A stretch of DNA of 28,474 bases, taken from assembly GCA_018398765.1 (NCBI GenBank), contig JAHBMJ010001604.1, forward strand, positions 1-28,474, written 5' to 3'. This DNA comes from Chromera velia. Its lineage: Eukaryota > Sar > Chromeraceae. Positions within the stretch are counted from its first letter, which is position 1; every line of letters begins with the position of its first letter. Positions 10,189 through 20,740 of this stretch are shown here, piece by piece. The translations under genes were made by a program, and so were the position numbers. The notes below the pieces were generated by a model. That model was not told where the DNA came from. It saw only the letters and a list, made by a program, of their open reading frames with translations, and did no database searches.

Positions 10189-11030
10189 TAGGGCTGGGAA
10201 AAGGTTCATTGAGAAAAGGTTCAAATCTGAAAAAGTGAACCTATTAAACCTGTTTTGAACCTGTTGAACCTGTTGAACCTGTTTTGAACCTGTTTTGGAG
10301 GCCAGACGCGCGGCCACTGGTACAAGGCCGGCCAGGCCCGCCCTGGCCTGCGCCGTCCACGGCCCATATAGGTGAAATAAGGACCCAGAGCCGCGTGCAC
10401 AACAACTGTCCCCAGCCGGTTCAATCTATTATGTCGAACAGACGCATGTCAGCATATGTTAGCATCATATGTCAGCATAAAAACTCATGCTGACAGTTAC
10501 AGAAGTAAAGAAGTACACGTGACTTACCAAGTTTTCCACTTATAAGGCCCCGCATCAAAACGGACAGTATCCACTGAAGGAATGAGGAAGTATAGAGTTT
10601 GTTTGACAGCAGTCTGCACGACAGTATAATTGATAATGTCTTTTTTGAGCAGATAAAAGAAAGAAAGAAACGCTGTGACGGTCTTATATTAACTAAATTG
10701 TCATGATTAATACGATCATATAAATTTAATTATGGCATTTTCCAATTTTTTCAGGCTTTTTTGATTACTAATTTTCGATTATAAACAGTGAATAACTTGA
10801 GACTAGCACCTAATGTGAGGGTAAATATTGATTTAAACTTTTTAAAAACACTACTAAGGCATAGATTCTATAATAAAACGTTCTAAAAATGCATTAAAGC
10901 CTAATTTAAAGGCATAAAATAATATAAAAAAATGAGGTTTCTATTAATTAAAAGTGAACCTGTTTTTAAACCTGATTCAGGTTCATTACTTCGAAGTGAA
11001 CCTTGAACCTTGAACCTTTTCCTAGCACTA
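10189..11030. mobile_element. non-autonomous hAT-type DNA transposon, copy 1
   Basis: The 842-bp element begins TAGGGCTGGGAAAAGGTTCA, and its other end, read as reverse complement, is TAGTGCTAGGAAAAGGTTCA (18 of 20 identical). It is flanked by a perfect 8-bp target duplication TAGTAGAC at 10181-10188 and 11031-11038, the length expected for the hAT superfamily. Many subterminal AACCTGTT/GTTCAAGG words are present; hAT transposases commonly bind such repeats. No transposase is encoded. A 67-codon frame on the minus strand (10424-10221, start MNRLGTV) is partly shared with copy 2. The outer parts match the element at 18868-19539 closely, while the centre (about 10645-10855) differs. Confidence 0.85.
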
Positions 11031-11068
11031 TAGTAGACTAGGCGTCGGCTAAAGATACGCACCTAGAT

Positions 11069-11358
<290 letters not shown>

Positions 11359-12357
11359 GGATCGGCATCTGTAACAATCAAGTTTTTCTATGCATGTCTG
11401 CTCGATCCATGCTTAAATCTGACAAAGAGAATGCAAGTGCCTCACCGTGCAGTATTTATGTTGCTTTCCTCCAGTCTGCATGCAGCCAGCTACCCCTTGC
11501 ATGATCGAGCCGAGAAGTCGAGAGCCTGCCACGACTGGTATCAAAAAAAATGATTATCGACCACCAAGTAAGGGACAAGTTGCAACGTCTGTCTTTCTGC
11601 AGTACGTGAATTTCAGTGTCTCACGCAAAATCTCCTCACACAGTTTTGCTCAATGGTGTGATCCGGATGACTGAGTGATGAACTTCAATTCTTCGAAATC
11701 TAAAGGAAAGTCGCAAACATGCACGCAGTCCGAGCCAAAGCTTTTAGTGGTTCCTTTTCTTTCCCTTTCTCTCTCCCGCTCTGCAAATGATCCAAAAAGC
11801 ATAAAAAGAGCCAAGAAGAAAACAACACCCCCTCCACAAGTCGAGACCCGTGCAACCAGCCGCTCGAAAACTTGGGCGGCGTCTCACCCGATTCAGCATA
11901 CAAGCAACAATGTCGCTGCATGGGAGAAGTTATGCACCCAAGTATTGATGGAGAACTTGCTCGTCCGCCCCTACCCCCCTCTCCCTTCTATCTGCCTCCC
12001 TTGATGGTCATGCTTAATATCGTCTTTAAAAACGACAGTCTGAGACCCCGCACCAACCCCGTTCAGACGATGCACCAAGATACCTTCCCCCTTATGGGCA
12101 CATGTCACTTGCCCCAAATGAGCTCTTATTTTCTTGAAACACTGTCGGCTCTATTCCGCTCTATTCGAGATGCACCTCACTCGATTGGTCAAAGCACACA
12201 CACACACACCCCACACCCGTCTGATGGGCAAAAATGAACCAAAATCTGATTAAAGGAAGGATACTCCCTCCCTGGTGCGTGGCTGCCATTCTTTTTTTCG
12301 TCTCAGGACTCTCAGAGTCATCTCTCCCAGACTTGGGCGAAATGTCCTGTCGCTCAC
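11359..12357. other. intergenic, no supported gene
   Basis: Short open frames on both strands show no recognisable domain. A CA run lies near 12194-12208. The segment lies 3' of the minus-strand gene that ends at 12358 and probably includes its untranslated tail. Confidence 0.4.
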
Positions 12358-13182
12358 TCAACCGTTGCGACAGTTTTGACAGAGATCTGCGGCATTCACG
12401 GGGCCAGAGACTTTCCGGATGCGCGATGCAGGCTTCCCCCGAATCTTCTCGCAATTTCGGTCCTTGTGGATTTTGTTGGGGCCAAAACCGGGAACCTGGG
12501 ACAGCTGGTAAAAGTCGGGCGGCTTGGATTCCTCAGGGTAAGCGATATCCTCGAAGGCGACGGAGCCCTTCCCGATGCAGATGTCGCAGAGGGAGAGGTC
12601 GTCGCGTTCTGTGTCAACAGGCTTCCACTGACTTCGCGTCGTCATGCCGATGCAGGAACAGTCTACATGGAAGTGGACGTTTTTGTTGGCATCGATGTAC
12701 ACCTTGTGCTTCTTTGGGTCGATCATCTTGAACTCGGAAAGTTGATGGAGTGGAACAGCAAGGCCCTTCAGAAAGGTGCTCATTTTTTCCAATGCCGGCA
12801 ACTGAAGGCATCTGCCTCTCAGTTCCCTTCCAGAAGGAGATAGTGAAAATGTGTCCACAATGTGTTCTTTGGAGACACTTCCTTCGATCACAATCTCGGC
12901 GCATCTCACCGCGTAGGGACGCGCTTTCTCTGTCAGGAAGCGCTGTCTCCCTTCGGGCGTTGACACATCCACACAGGTAGACGGATCGACACGAATAGCA
13001 ACAATCGTATCATGGGCAAAAAAGGCTGCCACACGAATGTCCTTGCTCGTGCAAATGTACTGGTTCTGATGCAATTTTTCCGGCAAGATCGCATCAGAAG
13101 GGGAAGCCTTCGCGTTACGGTCTCTTGGAGACAGACCGACCTCAGGATCTTCGTCTGCTCTTAGCCCTCTGTAAACCAGCAT
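12358..13182 (-). CDS. single-exon protein with N-terminal ART-fold-like domain and two H-C-C-C zinc modules
   Basis: The frame has 274 residues and no intron, unlike its neighbours. Residues 1-105 (MLVYRGLRADEDP, then QYICTSKDIRVAAFF, then VDVSTPEGR, then AEIVIEG) resemble, from memory, an N-terminal domain seen in bacterial and phage proteins that begin with a YR-LR-DEDP motif and are sometimes compared with ADP-ribosyltransferase folds. I cannot verify the family, and no catalytic triad can be assigned. The C-terminal third has two modules with identical spacing, H170-x4-C175-x23-C199-x2-C202 and H239-x4-C244-x23-C268-x2-C271, strongly suggesting two duplicated metal-binding knuckles. There is no signal peptide or membrane segment. 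The first ATG (13180-13182) is used because no convincing acceptor lies upstream. The gene is divergent from the cryptochrome. Function is unknown. Confidence 0.75.
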   Translation of the reverse strand: MLVYRGLRADEDPEVGLSPRDRNAKASPSDAILPEKLHQNQYICTSKDIRVAAFFAHDTIVAIRVDPSTCVDVSTPEGRQRFLTEKARPYAVRCAEIVIEGSVSKEHIVDTFSLSPSGRELRGRCLQLPALEKMSTFLKGLAVPLHQLSEFKMIDPKKHKVYIDANKNVHFHVDCSCIGMTTRSQWKPVDTERDDLSLCDICIGKGSVAFEDIAYPEESKPPDFYQLSQVPGFGPNKIHKDRNCEKIRGKPASRIRKVSGPVNAADLCQNCRNG

Positions 13183-13835
13183 TGTGGGAACAGAATGGAA
13201 CAGAGGGAAAACACGTTACAGGAGAGAGATTTTCTGGTTCACCTAACGGAGAGTTCGAGACACTTTTCTAAGCCAGACAAAAGGAATCTGGATGCATGCG
13301 GAGAGACACAAACAGGGAGCCGAACGGATGCTCGATTCCTTGATTTGTACGGTCCGATTCAAGCAGTGGGGCCAGGATCGGTCTGACTCGACGCTAATGA
13401 ACCACGAATGGCAGTGCTTTCTCGCACGAATTCAGAAGAATCGACGAATATTCACCAGGGAATTTCACTAGCTTGCAACAATCCAGCTGCCGTCTCTCTG
13501 TCAAACTGATCGAGACTCTTCGAGTTAAGACCTGCATGCGTGCATGCATGCGTCTCCGAATGTCTCCGCGCGCGAGCTATATGGCCCCGAAGTGCATGGC
13601 GCGGCCCGGCAATGCATATCCGATCGAACCGTCTACCCGGCGGTGGGGCTGGCGCGTAACAGGACATCATTGCATGTAGCAGCGTGGTCACTTCTGCATG
13701 CATGTGAATGAGGCTTTGCCAACAAGGCTAAGAAGATCTAAGAAGGCTGCTTTCATAGAAGGACACCCGTGTTGTACGTACAGAGACTACTCCAGCTTGG
13801 CTTGCCGTCTTTTGGAGTCGCAGTCAGGCGTAGCG
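13183..13835. promoter_or_regulatory. divergent promoter region with TGCATGCA motifs
   Basis: This interval separates the start of the minus-strand gene (13182) from the likely cryptochrome start (13836, or 13698). It holds TGCATGCGTGCATGCATGCG (13533-13552) and TGCATGCATG (13695-13704). In apicomplexans, relatives of chromerids, TGCATGCA-type motifs are bound by ApiAP2 factors; use here is inferred. The upstream cryptochrome ATG at 13698 falls inside the second motif. Confidence 0.45.
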
Positions 13836-16800
13836 ATGCAGAACGCAAGGAAGCAGGGTGGTAAGGGGAGAAGGAGACGGATCAACGTGGTCTGGTTCAA
13901 GCACACAGACCTGAGGGTTCATGACCACGCCCCATTAAAGGCCGCCCACAGCTGCAGAGACGTTCCTGTACTTCACTTGTTTGTCTTTGATCCCTTCTGG
14001 TTCCGCCAGAAAACCCCGATATGTGGTTTTCCGAAGACTGGCCTTGGAAGAGCGCAGTTTCAGATAGAGGCTGTGCGAGATCTTGAGAAACGATTGTTCG
14101 ACGTATCGGGGCACCGTCTGTGTGTGAGCGCGAATCTGGGTGCTCGAGAAGTCTTTCAGAAGATTGTTGAGCAGTTTGAAGTCAGCAGTGTCTTTGCGTT
14201 TCATGAAATTTGCAGTGAAGAGTTGAAAATTCAAAGACAGGTGGAGACGGTGGTGAAGTCCCAAGGGGGGCTTTTGTCTCTGTTCTGGGGGTTTGAGTTG
14301 TATCACATAGATGACTTGCCTTTCTCCCCTGAGCAGCCTGGCTCCAGGGGGGCGTTCAAGAGCTACACCGCCTTCAGGAAACGAGTCGAAGAGGGGACAG
14401 ACGAGAGCAACTTCACCGAGATCAAAACAGTGGCTACGTCGACGGGGAAAGAGAGAGGGGTGCAGATCAGAAGGTCGTCCGAGAATGATGTGGAAGCCTT
14501 TCTTCCCCCCGACACTCATGGGGTCGTGTGGGTCCAGAGTGCCGTCTCTCTCTCTCGGGGTGCGCATCAGTTTGCATCTCCGAGTGCAGAAGGCTCCTCT
14601 TCGGGAAGTTTGTTGGACGGCATTACTGCAGAGGCTCTTCTGGGAATAGAAGAAGGTGGGCCTGCCAGTCAGTGAAACTACTTCAGAAAGGTTGTTTCAG
14701 GTTCGTGATGCCCTTCTTGGGGTCTTCTCTTCCTTACATTCCCTTTATTGACGTCCGCAGATTTGCCTGCCAAGTGAGTGATGACTATGGCCCCTTTTCT
14801 CTATCACTGCAACAAGCAATTCCTCATGAAGTTCCTTCCATATGCATCCAGTTGGCATTCTTTTTTATTTGGATTTTTCTTCGTGTGCCTTTCCGATAGC
14901 CTTCAAAGTCCTTCGTTTGTGCCCCTCGCGCTTTCCATCTGACTGTGCATGTATACATCCTTTTGTATTTTCTTCTCTGCTGTCCCCTCCAGAGTCGGGT
15001 GAAAAGATGGAAAACAGACAGAAGGACCCCAGAGCAGAGTGCGATTTCAAGGGGGGGGAAACGGAGGCTCTGAGGAGACTCCACACATTCCTCTGGGGAG
15101 AGGACAGCCTTGCCCTCGAGTACGTTGGGGCAACGATGACGACAGACCCGGCAAAGTCTGCGTGCAGAGACAAAGCGATGTCCAAACTCTCCCCCTACCT
15201 CGCACATGGGTGTCTGTCTCCTCGGAAATTGTATGAGGAAATTAAGAAGTACGAGGCAAGTGTGAAGGAGGGGTTGAGGAAGAACAAAAAGACGTACTGG
15301 ATTGTACATGAGTTGATTTGGAGAGATTTTGTGCGGTTTGGTGCGATGCATTTTGGAGACAAGATTTTCAAACTTGGGGGTATCTTCCCATCTACCCAGG
15401 GCTTCCGGGGTTGGGCCTGGAGGTGGTCACGAGACCGTGATCTTTTCTTTCGGTGGAAGGAGGGAAAGACCGGTTTTCCGTTCATTGACTGTTTTCTTCG
15501 TGAACTCGAAGCAACAGGCTACTGCAACCATATGGGTCGAGAGTGCTCAGGATGGTTTCTGTGTCGAGAGATGGGGGTGGACTGGAGAATGGGGGCCGAG
15601 TGGTTTGAGTCCGTTCTGCTTGATTATGAGCCGACGGCAAATTGGCTCAATTGGGTCTACAGGTGCGTCCCGGCAGCAGACGGGTCGAATATCCCCCCCG
15701 CTATTTCGGGGGAGGGTCACATCCTCACACTACAGATTCTTGCGTGGGGTGCGCAACACGACCCTGACGGTGTTTGGGTCCGTCGTTGGATTCCAGAGTT
15801 GCAGGGTGTGGCGGGGTTGTTGTCGTTGTCTCCTGCAGGGCGTGTGGGGGGGACCTCGAGTGTGGGGAGTCTGGTCAGAGAGCCCTGGAGGTTGATGGGG
15901 ACGTTTTGGGATGAGGACGTCGAGACTGGGGGGTCCCGGGTTGTTCTATCAGATGAGATGTTGAGTGTGAGTGAGAGCATGGGATTCTCTCGGGAAAGGG
16001 TGGAGAGGGCAGTTGCAAAAGCCCTCCGAGAGACGGGGGATGACTGGGTGGATACGGATGTTGTGGTTGCTCTGTTGGTTGAAGAGGGGGAGGAGGGAGC
16101 GGGAGAGAATACTTCGGACGGTGGGCAGATGGAAGGACAAAAGAGGGAAGATGGAAAGAGACAACAGGGTCAGTCAGTTTGCGTGGAGACGCCTTTATGC
16201 GACTAAGTCTTTCTCTCCCCCCCCCATTCTCTATGCTTTTGCGAGTCTGTCTGTGTTTTGTTTGTCTGCAGAGGGAAATGAAAGAAACGGGTACTCTGTG
16301 TGCGTGCGTGCAAGCATGCATGTGTCTGCACTCATCTACCTAACAGTTCTCGCTGTCTATCCTGCCCGACCGTCTTTCCGTGCTTGTTCCTTTGTCTCTC
16401 TGTACATTCCTCCAATTGAGGTCTTCTGTCTGCTCACCGGTTTATCTGTCTGTCCATGCTTCCTTCTTTCTTTTTTCTTTTTCGTCTGCTGCGTAAAGGA
16501 AAAGACGGAAAGATAATATTATGGGAAAGGAAAGAACCGCACAGTCCGTCTGTCTGTGCATGTGTCTGTGCAGAGCCTGATGACCCGAAAGAGACGAGGA
16601 CGTTCGTGTACGGTCGCGACTATCCAAAGCCGGTAGTGCGCCCTATGTGTCTGACCAACACAGAGGATATCGAGGAGAACGCGCGGTTTGCCCAGGCACA
16701 GAACGCAGCGTGGGTCGAGAAGCTCCGAAGAAGTTTGGAGATGGTACGGGAGGGGGGGGATCTCTCAACTCTGGGCAGAGTGCGCCTGAAAGGAAGCACG

Positions 16801-16998
16801 GGAATTGGGGGGCCTCAGGCAAGTAAATTGGCAAAAGAGAGGGAGGAGGAGAGAGGGAAAAGTGTTCTTGTTCAGGAAACGGAAAAGACAGAAAACGCGA
16901 TTCAGCTTTCAGAAAAAGGTGCAGCAGGATCTGGCAGTCAGAAACAGGGAGGAGGGGGACAGCAAGGCAACCGCTCTCGTCGGTGGAAAAAGACTTGA
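13698..16998 (+). CDS. DASH-type cryptochrome/photolyase with UBA-like C-terminal segment
   Basis: This is a flavin blue-light protein of the cryptochrome/photolyase family; DASH members often repair single-stranded DNA and can be organelle-targeted. Exons are 13698-14655, 14993-16168 and 16574-16998. Both introns are phase 1 with GT-AG ends, and the total is exactly 852 codons plus stop. The antenna-binding domain has VVWFKHTDLRVHDH (about residue 64) and GFPKTG. The FAD domain shows SKLSPYLAHGCLSPR (383), YWIVHELIWRDF (about 421), GFPFIDCFLREL (about 480), DWRMGAEWFES (516) and DPDG-WVRRWIPEL (about 577). The Asn of TANWLNW (536), aligned with the photolyase residue near flavin N5, is kept. 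The usual GRQN segment reads GREC. After REPW (615-618) there is a UBA-like stretch (about 642-690, MGFSRERVERA), then an acidic linker, then RDYPKPVV (726-733) and a Gly/Lys-rich tail. The start may be residue 47 (13836); the first 46 residues are Arg-rich and could be a transit peptide. Confidence 0.9.
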
Positions 16999-18065
16999 GA
17001 GGATTTAATTTGAAACCTTCATCTCTCCCCCTCTCTTCTCGCTCTTATTTCTTCCCCTCCTTCTTCGCTGAGCAGTTCCATTCTTGGAGAAGTGCTGATC
17101 TCTTTTGCATGTGTTAGAGTACTTCGAAGTCTTAATTCTTTTTGGAGGAAGTCGCAGGTTCATGCCTGTTCGAAAACGTCTTGTTGACATCATGTCCGCA
17201 GTTGCGTGTATGGCTGGTTTCTTTTTTTGTTTAATTGTCTCTTGTGGATGCTTCTCCTCCTTCCCGCCTCTGTAAATCTTCCTCTTTGTGCATGCAAAGC
17301 CTGTACTTTCTTTCTCCCCCCGAGTCAACCGAGACGATCGACCGATGCGATTCAGAACTCTGACATGCAGCCTTCCCTCCGGCATGCAATCGTTGAATGA
17401 AGCTACTTCCTTTTGATGCTTGAAGGAGGGATTGATGTGAGGATTGAAACCCGTGTTGATGCGCATGCACCTGTTCTGTCATGTCACTCATGTGATTTGC
17501 ACGGGCCCTGGGCTCTTGAATCTTGATCGAGTCGACCGAGTCGGACTGACCAAATCGGATCCGGCTACGCGTCAGTAGTACACGATGACTGGTGTAAACT
17601 CGTCGGTCAAAGATGGGATAAAAATGAGTAGTGAGGAGTGGCCCTACCCCAGAGAGAAGGGAATAAAACAAGAGGGCGTAGCGTCGCCGTAGACAGAATG
17701 CCGGCGATTGTGCCGCGTAGTAGGCACCCAGTGGTATGCACTGCTAGATGCACCGGCTCATGGATGTTTGGATGTGACCACGGCGCCTTGAAGCTCTACC
17801 TAGGCCCGGAATCATACAAGTTTTTGGGCAGTGGTTCGGCATGCAGTAACAAAGAGCCATGCAGTCTTCGATTAGCCTTTCAGGGGCAGACATAGGCTGT
17901 GGACGAGAAATTAAGACAAGTCGATTTCATGCCGGACAATCTATGAGTGAGCAAGAGCGAAAGTGTGAGTGTGTTTCCGGGCATATGAAGAGGAAGAATC
18001 ACTATTTGACCGCTTAATAAAGTGTGAAAGAAACATACATCCTCCACTGACATTGAAACATCGCC
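16999..18065. other. 3' flank of the cryptochrome gene, no supported gene
   Basis: Pyrimidine-rich sequence follows the stop codon. An 85-codon frame (17638-17895, +) and several minus-strand frames have no recognisable domain and lack supporting splice signals. Confidence 0.4.
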
Positions 18066-18320
18066 GTACAGAGTGACTGTTCGACCGCGCCTCAAGTGCA
18101 GAGGCATATGGGTTGACTACAACCATTTGTCCGCCACAAGTTTTTAATTCACATATTGTCATACAGAATGACTGTTTGACCGCGCCTCAAGCGCAGAGAC
18201 ATACGGGTTGACCGCAACCGTTTGTCCACCGCAAGATTTTGATTCACATATTGCCATACAGAATGACTGTTCGACCGTGTCTCAAGCGCAGAGACATACC
18301 GGCTGCTCGCAACCCTAGTT
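18066..18320. repeat. 95-bp tandem repeat, about 2.7 copies
   Basis: Units begin at 18066, 18161 and 18256, each opening with a variant of TACAGARTGACTGTTYGACCG and containing CTCAAGYGCAGAG. The third unit is truncated near 18320. Units differ by scattered substitutions, so the array is not recent. Confidence 0.85.
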
Positions 18321-18859
18321 GCAACCGCTCAACCACCCCCATTTAGGCCCCCACAAGCTTCAACATATCAATTAATCAATCAAACAACCCCCTGGTCAAA
18401 CCTCTTCTTTATTATATATCATTAACCTATAATACTACTCGTACTTTAGACTACTACTACTATAACGTAACTGGGTTACCAAAAATCTTTAGTACGCTGC
18501 CCCATAGTACTATGTCATCATTATTACAGACTAAATTACAGAATCATGAGTAAATCAAATATTAATTTTAGCAATGAAAATCAAAGTTCACCTACATAGA
18601 AGTTTAGACGTATATACATTGATACATACCCTAGTACATAGTACATACCAGTATTTGAAATGACGCTCCCATCTATAAGTTCCCATGCTAGTTCCCATGC
18701 AGTGCCTCATTGTCTCCTTTGGAGTTAATATGAATTCTAGTCTGAATTATTTAAGAGTACTATTTAACAGCTCAGAGCAGCTAAAAGGTGATGAACACTA
18801 TATAGGCCCCGCACTCCATAAATAAACAATTATTTGAATTAAGGAAAAAAAAAAGAAAG
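18321..18859. other. AT-rich intergenic DNA
   Basis: No gene is seen. Simple TACTACTAC-like words occur around 18430-18465 and repeated GTACATA words around 18610-18650. Confidence 0.5.
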
Positions 18860-18867
18860 GTTTCAGA

Positions 18868-19539
18868 TAGGGCTGGGAAAAGGTTTATTGAGAAAAGGTT
18901 CAAATCTGAAAAAGTGAACCTGTTAAACCTGTTTTGAACCTGTTGAACCTGTTTTGAACCTGTTTTGGAGGCCAGGCCTGCGCGCCGCTCGCGGCCCATA
19001 TAGGTGAAATAAAGAGCCGGAGCCGCGTACACAGCAACTGTCCCCAGCCGGTTCAATCTATTGTGTCGGACAGACGCATGTCAGCATATGTCAGCATCAT
19101 ATGTCAGCATGAAAACTCATACTGATGGTTGCAGAAGTGAAGAAGTACACGTGACTTACTAAGTTTTCCACTTGTAAGGCCCCATATTAAAACGGACAGT
19201 CTCCACTGAAGGAATGAGGAAGTATAGAGTTTGTTTGACAGCAGTCTGTACGACAGTGTAATTGACAATGTCTTTTTGGAGGGGCTGCTTCAGACTCGTG
19301 CCTGACTGTTTAGAAACAAACCTAGAGCTTATCTTCTAGAGATTCAGCACTAAAAGATTACCACACAAAATAGATTCTATAATAAAACGTTCTAAAAATG
19401 CATTAAAGCCTAATTTAAAGGCATAAAATAACACAAAAAAATGAGGTTTCTATTAATTAACAGTGAACCTGTTTTTGAACGTGATTCAGGTACATTACTT
19501 CGAAGTGAACCTTGAACCTTAAACCTTTTCCTAGCACTA
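18868..19539. mobile_element. non-autonomous hAT-type DNA transposon, copy 2
   Basis: This 672-bp element is the second member of the family at 10189-11030. It starts TAGGGCTGGGAAAAGGTTTA and ends CTTTTCCTAGCACTA. It is flanked by a perfect 8-bp target duplication GTTTCAGA at 18860-18867 and 19540-19547. The left about 400 bp and right about 170 bp closely match copy 1, while the centre (about 19280-19370) is unrelated and shorter. A 91-codon minus-strand frame (19056-18781) begins MNRLGTVAVYAA like the frame in copy 1 but runs out of the element. There is no transposase. Confidence 0.87.
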
Positions 19540-19547
19540 GTTTCAGA

Positions 19548-20176
19548 TCTTTAATTTTTTTTTCTAGCTTTTCTTTTATTCAATAAATCGAAGAAACAAC
19601 TTGAATTTGAACAGTTATAACACATGCTTACTTGTTTTTTATATACAACACTTGAACAACAGTTGTTTGTCCTAGTGTTTGTCGGACTTTGTCTTGTCAA
19701 GTACGGGTTAAAGTACCATCATGTACTACCATTTAAAAAAAAATCACCCAGATAATCATAAAAAAAAGTTGTTTTGATTCTTTTTTTATTATATAGTATG
19801 TGCAAGGCCTAGAATGAACACTCTTTTTACAAGTAACGCAATGGCTTGCTTAATTGATTCACAGTAATTTACACGTTTGGCCAAGAAATATGCAATCCTT
19901 CGTAATGAAGTTAAATGAACACAAAGTGTCACAAACGGGGCACAATGTCTTGCACCTTGTGTCCTGCAACTTGCTGAGACGCTCTTCTTTCTGAGTGTCT
20001 GTCTCAGAGAGTTGGTGACTCGATGGTGAGCGTCAGTGAATAAGCGTGTGCATGGATGCATACGAGAAGTGAAACGGCCCCAATAGGAAATCAGATCGTG
20101 ATCCCCAGGTGGCATTGTGTGAGTGCGAGCAAAGCTCTACGGTCTTACTGCCCTCTTCTGTTGAACGATCGCTTGA
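19548..20176. other. AT-rich intergenic DNA
   Basis: No supported gene. There are T and A tracts near 19553-19563 and 19735-19790. The minus-strand gene ending at 20177 may have its 3' untranslated region here. Confidence 0.45.
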
Positions 20177-20740
20177 TTAATTGGGCATCTCAAGTTCTGA
20201 GTACTCGCACAGCCCCAGCGCATCTCCGTCCCCCCCTCTCTCTCTTGAGAAAGACGAGTCGGGGCTCTGCCTGTCTCCCTCTCTCATCTCTTCCTCTTCT
20301 TCGGTGAACAGATCGAGATCGAGAGACTTCTTCACACCCACACCCCCTCTCAGTACCTCTTTCTCTTTCTCCTCTCCCTCCAGGCAGAGCACCTCCCCTC
20401 CCTCTCTTTCCTTCATGTCGGAGTCGGGAGAGAAACAGAACGGGATGTCGGATGCGGGTGGGGGGGGACGGAAGAGAACCGTCCCGTTCTTCAATCCCGA
20501 CTGGCGAGGCTCTGCATGGGTGAGTGCCTCGGCATCGTGACCCTGTCGGTTCGCATCCACAGAGAGCTGCGACACCGACGGTTTCTGATCAGCGGGAACG
20601 CGGCGGACTGGGACGGTGACAGTCGCCCATTCCTGAGAGATCTGACGGAGAGACAGCAGTCCCCCGTCAACAATCAGCCCCTGCAGAATATCCCTCTCCC
20701 GCCCCCCTATCTGTGCACACAGTCCCTGTCTCAACCGCAG
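20177..20740 (-). CDS. possible C-terminal exon of the ankyrin-like gene
   Basis: A frame on the minus strand, open from above 20734 down to TAA at 20177, reads QISQEWATVTVPV and then a low-complexity acidic tail (FTEEEEEMREG). It lies one frame away from the ankyrin-like frame, which stops at 20667. A TTCTGCAG acceptor just before GGGCTGATTG (minus strand, near 20684) could receive a phase-0 donor at GCG|GTTGAG about 55 bases upstream. This would give a very short intron that joins the frames. A plain frameshift, or an end at 20667, is equally possible. The plus strand is also open here because of the composition. Confidence 0.4.
   Translation of the reverse strand: MRLRQGLCAQIGGRERDILQGLIVDGGLLSLRQISQEWATVTVPVRRVPADQKPSVSQLSVDANRQGHDAEALTHAEPRQSGLKNGTVLFRPPPPASDIPFCFSPDSDMKEREGGEVLCLEGEEKEKEVLRGGVGVKKSLDLDLFTEEEEEMREGDRQSPDSSFSRERGGDGDALGLCEYSELEMPN

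Noticed and set aside
14762-14773. Mini-exon between cryptochrome exons 1 and 2
   Set aside because: Its length does not keep the phase, whereas direct joining of 14655 to 14993 does.
17005-17466. 153-codon basic minus-strand frame
   Set aside because: Compositional complement of pyrimidine-rich 3' flank; no motif.
17638-17895. 85-codon plus-strand frame
   Set aside because: No domain, no ATG at the listed start (GTG), no splice context.
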